A stretch of 64,000 nucleotides of DNA, from positions 1-64,000 of the forward strand of contig JAFDVZ010000030.1 of NCBI GenBank assembly GCA_018268715.1, given 5' to 3'. Position 1 is the stretch's first letter; each line of letters starts with the position of its first letter. The DNA is from Acidobacteriota bacterium. GTDB taxonomy: Bacteria > Acidobacteriota > Terriglobia > Bryobacterales > Bryobacteraceae. Positions 1 to 6,942 of this stretch are shown piece by piece. The notes below the pieces were generated by a model. It made no database searches. It was given only the letters and a program-made list of their open reading frames with translations, and was not told where the DNA came from. The translations under genes and the position numbers were made by a program.

Positions 1-13
1 CCAGGAGATCCGG

Positions 14-76
14 ATGAGAACTCTTAAAATCAAAGCCAGCGAACTTGGCTACGAGCTCCTGCCGAAGACGCCCTAG
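14..76 (+). CDS. Possible 20-residue peptide or decayed gene start
   Basis: A short ATG-to-TAG frame of 20 codons (begins MRTLKIKASELGYELL). An AGGAG at 3-7 sits six bases before the ATG, which is ideal Shine-Dalgarno spacing, so translation is plausible. I recognise no family, and the sequence continues past the stop without any clear homology. It could be a genuine small peptide or the 5' end of a gene broken next to the lanthipeptide-like locus. Confidence 0.25.
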   Translation: MRTLKIKASELGYELLPKTP

Positions 77-229
77 GACCACCTTGCACTACAGGCGCGG
101 GGTGAAGTCACAGGCTAGGTGGCCGGGACCGATGCGGCGGCGCGGCGCGTCTGGTTCGCCACACCGTCGGGTCGCGGAAGTTCGGGGCCGCCCAGTCCAT
201 CCTCTGCCGCAAGCTCACTACGGGAACGC

Positions 230-460
230 CTAACGCTGTTTCGTGAGCGTCATTTCGACGGATTTCATCGCGGGATTGGAGCCGTAGGTGGACATAGTGA
301 TCTCCTCCCATTCGCCCGACTCAGTAAGGCGCATCGTGTTGGAGACCTTGAGTGGACCGGCCCTGTAGCCCCACGAGAATCCGTTCTCCGTAACGGAGAG
401 TTGTGTGTCGAGATAGCGGCCGCCGTTATAGGACGTCGCCGCGCCCGACGATCGACCCAC
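230..460 (-). pseudogene. C-terminal fragment of an uncharacterised beta-rich protein
   Basis: The minus frame encodes about 76 residues with a protein-like pattern (motifs GRYLDTQLSVTENGFSWGY, WEEITMSTYGSNP, ending SVEMTLTKQR and a TAG at 230-232). The alternating hydrophobic and charged strands resemble the C-terminal half of secreted DUF1579-like beta-barrel proteins; this is a loose resemblance, not a firm assignment. The frame is closed by a stop about 20 codons upstream of the GTG at 460, with no signal peptide and no ribosome binding site, so the N-terminal half looks lost. It faces away from the precursor gene at 615 and may mark a recombination junction at the left edge of that locus. 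Confidence 0.4.
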
Positions 461-614
461 GCTTGGCGCCGTTAACTCGCAGAGCGGCGGTCTGGAAATT
501 CATCGACGAATGTTGGACATTCCGCGCGGCGAGGTGAAACGCCCGCGCCTGGCCAATCACCATCCCCCCGAACAGCACTCGCGAGGCTGGATTCACCCCA
601 TACGGAGGTCCAAC

Positions 615-2180
615 ATGGCGGATGAAACAAAGCCCAACGATCCCAACTCCCGACTGGACGCGTTTGTCGCGAAAGTCACCGGAGACCCTGCCAACCCGCA
701 ACAGACGTTGTTGCTGAGCGGGTTCATGGGAGCATCGTCGGAGGCCCATCTCACTCGCATCTACAGCGATGAGACGCTTGAAAACTACATCGATGTCGCA
801 AACGACGACATTGTGCACACCGAACCCCGGCCGGCGTCGGAGTCGCCTCTGGGCGGGTCCTACATCTGGATCAAGAAGGACGCTGAGGCGCTGTACGGCA
901 AGGCCGGCGCCGAACGCTCCAAGGCCCGGTTCCTGGAGGGGCCGATCAGCGCGCAGGCGGCCGGAGAGGGCACGGATGTCTCCTTCGCCGCCGGCGCCGT
1001 CGGGGCCGTCGCGCCCACCATCCAACTGCTGGCCTGCCATCCTACGCTGGTGGTTCCGCAGTGCCGGTCCCTTTCGCCGTTCCACTGCGCGTCGCACCTG
1101 CCCGTGTACTGTCCCCCGACGCCGCTGCCGCACCTCTGTCCCACGCGGCCGATTCTCTGTCCCCCGTTGACGCCGGTGTGCCCGACCAATCCGATCGGTT
1201 GCCCGCCCATCACCATCCATCAGCCGCAGTGCGTGGCGTCCGGCGGCGGCCCCGGCTGCCCGGTGGATACGCCACAAACGCCGCAGACTCCGCAATTCCC
1301 CGGGGCGGGCGGCATCGCCTTCGCCGCGCCTCAGGCGGCGCCCGCGGCGCAGCAGATTGCGCCCAGCATTCTGTGCCCGTCGGTGCTGTGGACTTGCCCG
1401 TCCGTGCAGATCTGGCGATGCCCCACCAGCCCGATCTTCTGCCATCGCACCGCTCCCATCGTGTGCCATCACACGTTGTTTGAGCCGCAGTGCATCCCGG
1501 TTCTGACGGCCAACTGTCCCATCGTCTCCGCGGCCTGCCCCGAGCAGACGCCGGGCGGCGGGATTCAGCAACAGGCCTTTGCCGCTCCGGCCGCCGCTGC
1601 CGCTGCGCAGCCCTTACCGGCCACACAGGTCGCGGCCGTGTGCATAACTTACGCCGCCACTGTGTGCTGCCCATCGCTTCAACCGCTCCAGTGCCCGACG
1701 CGTGTGCCGGCTCTGTGTCCAACGCATTACCACTGCGCGACCGTGAACCAGTACCACTGCCCGAGCGTCGCCGGTTATCACTGCCCGACGCCGCATTGCC
1801 CAACCCCAGCATGCCCTAGCGCCGTCTGCACGGAAGTCGGTCCGCACTGCCAGCCGACTCCGAATCCGGTGCACTGCCCGACGCCGAACCAGATCTGCCC
1901 GCCGCACACGCACGCCTGTCCGTCGGTGGGCGATATCTGCCCGACGACGTCGCCGTTGTTCTGCGGAACCTTGCCCCCGAATCCGGGTTTCGCCGCGCCT
2001 GAAGCCGCTGCTCCGCAAGCCGCCGCTCCTCAGGCCGCAGCGGCCCACCCCGCGCTGATCCCGCAGACCCTGGCGTGGCCCTGCGGCGTTACCGTCAACT
2101 TCCATTGCGGTCCCACTGCGGTATGGTGTCCGCCGGTTACCCTGCACGCCCCCTGCTTCACGCCGCGCTGCCCCTGGTAG
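615..2180 (+). CDS. Giant Cys-rich multi-block lanthipeptide-type precursor (521 aa)
   Basis: The start is ATG 615 because GGAGG lies at 604-608. Residues 1-140 contain no cysteine and look like a leader (TLLLSGFMGASSEAHLTRIY near 31-50; SPLGGSYIWIKKDAEALYG near 77-95). Residues 141-519 hold 40 Cys, 24 followed by Pro (9 CPT, 6 CPS, 5 CPP), so a Ser or Thr often sits two residues after Cys. The cysteines form four blocks, about 141-215, 254-308, 343-450 and 490-519, each preceded by an Ala/Pro-rich linker beginning FAA (124, 236, 322, 459). There is no signal peptide. The three genes downstream are a kinase, a HopA1-like protein and a LanC-like cyclase, so I infer a RiPP precursor in which Ser/Thr are dehydrated and joined to Cys as thioethers. 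Alternatives are a disulfide-rich or metal-binding structural protein. It is far longer than a typical lanthipeptide precursor (under about 100 residues). Confidence 0.75.
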   Translation: MADETKPNDPNSRLDAFVAKVTGDPANPQQTLLLSGFMGASSEAHLTRIYSDETLENYIDVANDDIVHTEPRPASESPLGGSYIWIKKDAEALYGKAGAERSKARFLEGPISAQAAGEGTDVSFAAGAVGAVAPTIQLLACHPTLVVPQCRSLSPFHCASHLPVYCPPTPLPHLCPTRPILCPPLTPVCPTNPIGCPPITIHQPQCVASGGGPGCPVDTPQTPQTPQFPGAGGIAFAAPQAAPAAQQIAPSILCPSVLWTCPSVQIWRCPTSPIFCHRTAPIVCHHTLFEPQCIPVLTANCPIVSAACPEQTPGGGIQQQAFAAPAAAAAAQPLPATQVAAVCITYAATVCCPSLQPLQCPTRVPALCPTHYHCATVNQYHCPSVAGYHCPTPHCPTPACPSAVCTEVGPHCQPTPNPVHCPTPNQICPPHTHACPSVGDICPTTSPLFCGTLPPNPGFAAPEAAAPQAAAPQAAAAHPALIPQTLAWPCGVTVNFHCGPTAVWCPPVTLHAPCFTPRCPW

Positions 2181-2197
2181 CGAAGTGAGGCGCTAAC

Positions 2198-2234
2198 TCG
2201 CGGCCGCCGCCGGCTCATCTGGCGGCGGCCGCGA
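2198..2234 (+). promoter_or_regulatory. 14-bp perfect stem-loop between precursor and synthetase genes
   Basis: Bases 2198-2211 pair perfectly with 2221-2234 around a 9-base loop. The stem is almost all G/C and is not followed by a T run, so it is not a standard intrinsic terminator. It lies between the precursor stop (2180) and the kinase ribosome binding site (GAAGGA near 2237). I infer a partial terminator or 3'-stabilising stem that makes more precursor mRNA than enzyme mRNA, as is common in RiPP operons. Confidence 0.6.
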
Positions 2235-2250
2235 CTGAAGGACTTACAAA

Positions 2251-3354
2251 ATGTTTCTAACATCCGCCAATCTGGTTCATTACCTGTTCGAACGCGGCCT
2301 GGTGACTCCCCAACAGGTGGTCGACGGCGATTACATGGTGGTGGAGGCGCACCGCCGCAACCGGAACTTCAAGGTGATGCGCCGGGACCGCTCCGGCCTG
2401 TTTCTCAAACAGCCGCCGCGATGGGACGCCCAGTCTCTGGCGACGGTCCAACTGGAGGCGCAGTGTTACAAGCTCACCGCCGGCGGATCGGAGCTCTCGT
2501 CGTTGCGCGATCTCATGCCGCGCTTCCATCTGTACGACGAGCGGCGCGCCGTGCTGGTCACCGAACTGCTCGCCAACGCCGAAACCATGGCCGAATATCA
2601 CGTTCGCAACGGCGCCTTCCCCGATGAAATCGCCACTCAGTTGGGACGGGCCTTCGGGCGGTATCACGGTCTGGTGCGCGCGGGACGCGCCGATTCCGGC
2701 GCGGACACGATGCCGTTGTTCGCCAGGCGAACGCCCTGGATCCTGTCGTTTCACCAAATCTCGCCGCACATGCTGGTCGAAGCCAGCGGCGGAAATCACC
2801 AGTTATTGGCCATCCTGCGACAATACACGCAATTCGGAGTGATTCTCGACCAACTCGCCGCAGGATGGCGTCCTGAGTCGCTGATTCACGGCGACATCAA
2901 GTGGGATAACTGCGTCCTGGTTCCCGGCGACGATGGAAAGGTGGAAGTGAAACTCGTCGACTGGGAGTTAGCCGACTGGGGCGACCCATGCTGGGACGTC
3001 GCGGCGATTTTCAGCGCCTTTATCGTCTTCTGGATCCAGTCGCTGCCCCTGGCGCAAGGCGCCGCGCAGGCCGTCCGGCTAACTCAGCGTCCCATTGAGC
3101 GCATGCAGCCGGCCATGCGGAAGTTCTGGCAGGCGTACTCCGAGCAGTTAGGCCTGGGCAGCCGAGAATCCCGCGACCTGCTCCGCCGAGCCGTGCTGTA
3201 CTGCGGCGCCCGCACCATTCAAACCGTCTACGAATGCGTCCAAAGCTCGCCCAAACTGAACGACGCCACGCTGTACATGCTGCAGGCGAGCCTCAACATC
3301 CTGAGCCAGCCCGAAGAGGCGACAGCCGAACTGATGGGGATCCGAGTCCAATGA
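2251..3354 (+). CDS. APH-family kinase, class V lanthipeptide synthetase-type (367 aa)
   Basis: An aminoglycoside-phosphotransferase/choline-kinase fold protein. Visible motifs are FKVMRRDRSGLFLKQPP (residues 40-56, N-lobe lysine region), the catalytic loop LIHGDIKWDN (211-220; H213, D215, N220) and the metal site LVDWELADWGDPCWDVA (235-251; D237, E239). An antibiotic-resistance kinase would not normally sit between a Cys-rich precursor and a LanC-like cyclase. Class V lanthipeptide loci use a separate APH-like kinase to phosphorylate Ser/Thr of the precursor before elimination, and I infer that role. A GAAGGA sequence precedes the ATG. The stop overlaps the next gene by four bases (ATGA), so synthesis of the two proteins is coupled. 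Substrate is inferred from context only. Confidence 0.8.
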   Translation: MFLTSANLVHYLFERGLVTPQQVVDGDYMVVEAHRRNRNFKVMRRDRSGLFLKQPPRWDAQSLATVQLEAQCYKLTAGGSELSSLRDLMPRFHLYDERRAVLVTELLANAETMAEYHVRNGAFPDEIATQLGRAFGRYHGLVRAGRADSGADTMPLFARRTPWILSFHQISPHMLVEASGGNHQLLAILRQYTQFGVILDQLAAGWRPESLIHGDIKWDNCVLVPGDDGKVEVKLVDWELADWGDPCWDVAAIFSAFIVFWIQSLPLAQGAAQAVRLTQRPIERMQPAMRKFWQAYSEQLGLGSRESRDLLRRAVLYCGARTIQTVYECVQSSPKLNDATLYMLQASLNILSQPEEATAELMGIRVQ

Positions 3355-4376
3355 ACAACGAACTCGAACAGCAACTGCGACGCATCGTGAACGCGGTGCA
3401 CTTCCGCACGGCGGACGACTTTTCCTTCGCCGGCCGTTCCGCGGATGCATGGTCGGGCGGATACCCTCCGCAGGCGGTCTACCCGCAACAATCGGGCGGT
3501 CCGCACCCGGCGGTGCAGGCGCTCCAGAACATTCTGTACGGCCAGTGTTACTCGCGTCCGTTCAGCGGCGCCATCCATGACGACAACCCGGCGTCCATGA
3601 CTCGCGACGACGCCTGGCTCGACGGCCTTTCCGAAGCCAACGCCTCGCGCGACCGCTGGGACGAAGGCTGGCGGGTGCAGCAGTTCCTGCCGAACGGGCA
3701 GGTGTACGCGCAGAAGGGGGCTGCCAGCCGGGCATTCTGGCCGGGCGAGTTCCTTACGCGTGGCAGTCACGGCATGCAACCCCAGCCGGGCACGCCCATC
3801 TCGGCGTTCCTGGCGCGAGAGTCGCGCAACATACAGCCCGGATTCTACTTCGTCTTCGGCGAAACGCCCGGCGATCAGCAGGACGATTACTCGACGGTCC
3901 GCTATTACTGGAACGCGCGCCACGAGTCAGCCCGTCCACTGGTTCGCAGGCTAACTCAGAAGCTGAATCGCTATCAAACGCCCTTCAAGTTCAAGGTGGT
4001 GAGTTATCCCGGCATGATCGGCCGCAGTGACTCGGCCATCCTGTACGTGGGGCGCCGCTACTACCGCATCGCCGCCGAAATCGCCCGCGAAACGCACGCC
4101 GAAGTGGGGCCGCTGCTGGGCGAGGCGACGCCTCTGTTCTCCCGCCGTCTGGCGCGCGGTCTCTCCTTCGCCGAAGACCCCGGCTCGCAGGAAAGCTTCG
4201 GCATGTCCCGCTGCCGCATGCTGGCCGAAGGACTGCACGACGCCCACCTGCGCGGTCTGACAAGCCCCCAGGACCGCCTGGCCCGCGTCGCCGCCCGATT
4301 CGAAGCCGCCGGAGCATCCCTCGAGCGGCCGCATCTCAACCTCGGTTCCATCGACCCCTACGAGTTTCCCCAATGA
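3351..4376 (+). CDS. HopA1-like protein, predicted lanthipeptide phospho-Ser/Thr lyase (341 aa)
   Basis: The C-terminal half matches the pattern of the HopA1 effector-like family: TPFKFKVVSYPGMIGRSDSA (near 210-229), LYVGRRYYRIAAEIARE, TPLFSRRLARGLSFAEDPG and ESFGMSRCRMLAEGL, ending in HLNLGSIDPYEFPQ. Family members outside plant pathogens occur with APH-like kinases in class V lanthipeptide clusters, where they are proposed to eliminate phosphate from phospho-Ser/Thr to give dehydroamino acids. I infer that role here from the family and the flanking genes. The start is ATG 3351, overlapping the kinase stop by ATGA; its own stop overlaps the cyclase start in the same way. There is no secretion signal and no sign of a type III secretion system, so a virulence effector function is unlikely. 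Confidence 0.8.
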   Translation: MNNELEQQLRRIVNAVHFRTADDFSFAGRSADAWSGGYPPQAVYPQQSGGPHPAVQALQNILYGQCYSRPFSGAIHDDNPASMTRDDAWLDGLSEANASRDRWDEGWRVQQFLPNGQVYAQKGAASRAFWPGEFLTRGSHGMQPQPGTPISAFLARESRNIQPGFYFVFGETPGDQQDDYSTVRYYWNARHESARPLVRRLTQKLNRYQTPFKFKVVSYPGMIGRSDSAILYVGRRYYRIAAEIARETHAEVGPLLGEATPLFSRRLARGLSFAEDPGSQESFGMSRCRMLAEGLHDAHLRGLTSPQDRLARVAARFEAAGASLERPHLNLGSIDPYEFPQ

Positions 4377-5605
4377 GCGAATTCTACGAAACCGCACAAG
4401 CAATCGGCGCCCGGCTGTGCCGCGACGCCATCTGGTCCGGCGAGCGCTGCAACTGGATCGGCGCCTCCATGGAAGGGCTCGGAACGTGGACCGTGGTCCA
4501 GAAATCCTTCGGCCCTGACCTGTACTCAGGAACCAGCGGCATCGCCATCCTGCTGGCCGAACTGGCCGCGTTGAACGGAGAGCCGATCTTCCGCCGCACA
4601 GCCGAAGGCGCCGCGAGGCACGCGCTGTCGAGGCTCGACGAGATCCCTGAGCCCGCCCGCATGGGCATGTACAGCGGCCACGTCGGCATCGCGTATGCCC
4701 TGGCGCGGGCCGGGCGCAGCATCGGCTCGGCCGAGTTGGCCGACACAGCCGTGGGAATTCTTGAAGCCGCCGCCGGGCTGGACGTCGAGCCTCAGGGCCT
4801 GGACGTAGTCAGCGGAGTCGCCGGCGCCATCCCGACGCTGCTGCTGTTCGATCGCGAGTTCAACCGGCCGTCTCTAGTCGACGCCGCCATCCGTTGCGCG
4901 GGGAAGCTGGAGCGCGCCGCCAATCGCACCCCCGACGGCTGGTCCTGGCGCACCATCGACATGCCCGGCCAGGACTTGACGGGTTTCTCGCACGGCGCGG
5001 CGGGCATCGCCTGGGCCTTTCTCGAACTCAGCGCCCGCACCGGCGAGCGCCGCTTCCAGGACGCCGCGGACGAAGCATTCCGCTACGAACGCCGCTGGTT
5101 CAACGCGGAGCAGGGCAACTGGCCGGACTTCCGCGGCGGCATGAACCCGGCGGCGACCACCGGACAGTCCTGCGGCGTCGCCTGGTGCCACGGCGCCCCG
5201 GGCATCGGCCTGTCCCGCCTGCGCGCGTACGAACTCACGAAGGACCCGCGATGCGCCCAGGAAGCGGCGGTGGCGGTCCGCACCACGGCCCGCTATCTCG
5301 CCTCGCCAGGCGTCATCCAGTCCGGCTGCTCACTCTGTCACGGATGCGCCGGCAACGCTGAACTGCTGCTCGAATACGCGCGAGCGATGGGCGATGCGCA
5401 GTACCGCTCCGCCGCCGAACAAAGCGCCCGCGACGCCATCGCCTACGAAGCGTCGGGCGGAGCATGGCCCTGCGGCGTAATGGGCGGCGCGGAAACGCCG
5501 AACCTGTTGCTCGGCACGGCCGGCATCGGCCTGCACTATCTGCGATTGGAGCGCCCCGACATTCCGTCGGTGCTCATGGTGGGACCCGGCGCCGCGCGAC
5601 TCTAG
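4373..5605 (+). CDS. LanC-like lanthionine cyclase (410 aa)
   Basis: A stand-alone cyclase of the LanC alpha/alpha-toroid family at the usual size of about 400 residues. Repeated Gly motifs mark the inner helices: GTSGIAILLAEL, GMYSGHVGIAYALA, GFSHGAAGIAWAF and GTAGIGLHYLRLE. The zinc ligands are visible as WCHGAPGIGL (C272) and SLCHGCAG (C322, H323), and H207 in FSHG matches the catalytic His of NisC. The residue after the first ligand is His rather than the Tyr of NisC. The predicted reaction is addition of Cys thiols to dehydroamino acids of the upstream precursor to form (methyl)lanthionine. It is the last gene of the coupled trio and ends tail-to-tail with the minus gene, sharing CTAG at 5602-5605. 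Confidence 0.88.
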   Translation: MSEFYETAQAIGARLCRDAIWSGERCNWIGASMEGLGTWTVVQKSFGPDLYSGTSGIAILLAELAALNGEPIFRRTAEGAARHALSRLDEIPEPARMGMYSGHVGIAYALARAGRSIGSAELADTAVGILEAAAGLDVEPQGLDVVSGVAGAIPTLLLFDREFNRPSLVDAAIRCAGKLERAANRTPDGWSWRTIDMPGQDLTGFSHGAAGIAWAFLELSARTGERRFQDAADEAFRYERRWFNAEQGNWPDFRGGMNPAATTGQSCGVAWCHGAPGIGLSRLRAYELTKDPRCAQEAAVAVRTTARYLASPGVIQSGCSLCHGCAGNAELLLEYARAMGDAQYRSAAEQSARDAIAYEASGGAWPCGVMGGAETPNLLLGTAGIGLHYLRLERPDIPSVLMVGPGAARL

Positions 5606-6942
5606 ACGTCGGCCAGGTGCTCCAGCTTGCCGTGGCTATCGCCCAGCGTCTCCGTCGGCACGCCCATGTGGCCCAGAATCGTGACGAACAGGTTCGTCAT
5701 GGGCGTGTCCTTCGGATAGACGACGTGCCGCCCCGGCCGGATCAACCCGTTGCCGCCGCCCGCGATCACGGTGGGAAGGTCGGCGTGATCATGCCGGTTG
5801 CCGTCGCTCAGCCCGCTGCCGTACAGCACCAGCGAATGATCGAGCAGCGTCCCGTCCCCATCGGGAATCGACTTCAGCTTGCCCACGAAATAGGCGAACT
5901 GTTCGACGTGATAGCAGTTGATCTGCGTCACCTTCTCGATCATGTCTGCCTGATTGCGATGGTGCGTCAGCGGATGGTGCGAGTCCGAAATACCGATCTC
6001 GCGATAGGCGCGATTGCTGCCCTCGCGGCCCATCATGAAGGTGATGACGCGCGTCGAATCGGTCTGCATGGCGGCCGCCTGAAGGTCGAACATCAGCCGG
6101 GCGTGCTCGGCGTAATCCACGGGAATGCCGCTCGGCTTGTCCATGGTCGGCAGGACTTGTTTGTTGCTCTTCTCCGCCGCCTCGATGCGCCGCTCGATCT
6201 CGCGGACCGAGGTCAGGTACTCGTCCATCTTGCGCCGGTCCGTCGCGCCCAGCCCCGCTTGCAGCCGCTCCGCATCGCCCATCACGAAGTCCAGGATGCT
6301 CTTGTTGTATCGGGCCCTGCGCGCCGCAGTCTTCGGATCGTCACCCGCGTCCGCGCCGAACAGACGCTCGAACACCAGCCGCGGATTCACCTCCGGCGGA
6401 TTCGGCGACGTCGCCGTGCGCCAGGAGATGCTGTTCGAATACGCACAGCTATAGCCCGAATCGCAATTACCCACCAGCCGCCCGTCCTCGCACGCCAGTT
6501 CGAGCGAGGCGAAGCGCGTCTCCGCCCCGATGTGCGACGCCGCCACCTGGTCAAGCGACACGCCGTTGTTGATGTCGGCCCCGGCGGTCTTGCGCGGATG
6601 CGCCCCGGTCAGGAAACTCGCCGCCGCGCGAGCATGATCGCCCGCCCCATCGCCCAGCGCGCGACCGTTGTTGTGCGTCAGCCCGGAAGCCACCAGCAGA
6701 TGCTCGCGATGCGCCTCGAGCGGCTTCAGGATCCGCGTGAACGTGAACGACGACCCCTCGGCCTCCGGCGTCCAGTCCTTCATGACGATCCCGTTCGGCA
6801 CATAGGCCACCGACAGCCGCAGCGGCGGCCGCGCCGGCGACTTGGCGAAGGCGGGCGTCATGGCGTCGAGCATCGGCAGCCCGACCGCGGCCCCCATCCC
6901 CCTCAAAAACATCCGGCGCGGAATATGTTTCCCAGTGATCAT
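5602..6942 (-). CDS. DUF1552 domain exported protein (446 aa)
   Basis: The N-terminus carries a twin-arginine-like segment (IPRRMFLRGMGAAVGLPML) suggesting export of a folded protein. The body is typical of the DUF1552 family found in Planctomycetes and Acidobacteria: LRLSVAYVPNGIVMKDWTPE near the start, SWRTATSPNPPEVNPRLVFE in the middle, and near the end LVLYGSGLSDGNRHDHADLP and VAGGGNGL-like glycine motifs that recall the sulfatase/DUF1501 fold. The substrate is unknown. Its ATG overlaps the stop of the larger upstream haem-binding gene by four bases (6939-6942), the usual pairing of these two families, so they probably work together, possibly in oxidative breakdown of polymers or organic compounds. 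Confidence 0.85.
   Translation of the reverse strand: MITGKHIPRRMFLRGMGAAVGLPMLDAMTPAFAKSPARPPLRLSVAYVPNGIVMKDWTPEAEGSSFTFTRILKPLEAHREHLLVASGLTHNNGRALGDGAGDHARAAASFLTGAHPRKTAGADINNGVSLDQVAASHIGAETRFASLELACEDGRLVGNCDSGYSCAYSNSISWRTATSPNPPEVNPRLVFERLFGADAGDDPKTAARRARYNKSILDFVMGDAERLQAGLGATDRRKMDEYLTSVREIERRIEAAEKSNKQVLPTMDKPSGIPVDYAEHARLMFDLQAAAMQTDSTRVITFMMGREGSNRAYREIGISDSHHPLTHHRNQADMIEKVTQINCYHVEQFAYFVGKLKSIPDGDGTLLDHSLVLYGSGLSDGNRHDHADLPTVIAGGGNGLIRPGRHVVYPKDTPMTNLFVTILGHMGVPTETLGDSHGKLEHLADV

Noticed and set aside
426..1571. Long minus-strand open frame (381 codons) across the precursor gene
   Set aside because: It is Arg/Gly/Ala-rich with no recognisable domain. It is the complement of the GC-rich precursor gene, which has a ribosome binding site and clear repeat structure.
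1035..2171. Repeated C-P-T/S units as a CRISPR array or simple DNA repeat
   Set aside because: The repeats are at the protein level only; spacing and codons vary and there are no identical DNA repeats with spacers.
3351..4376. Type III secretion effector in a pathogen
   Set aside because: The HopA1 likeness is explained by the kinase/LanC neighbours; there are no secretion genes and no effector signal.
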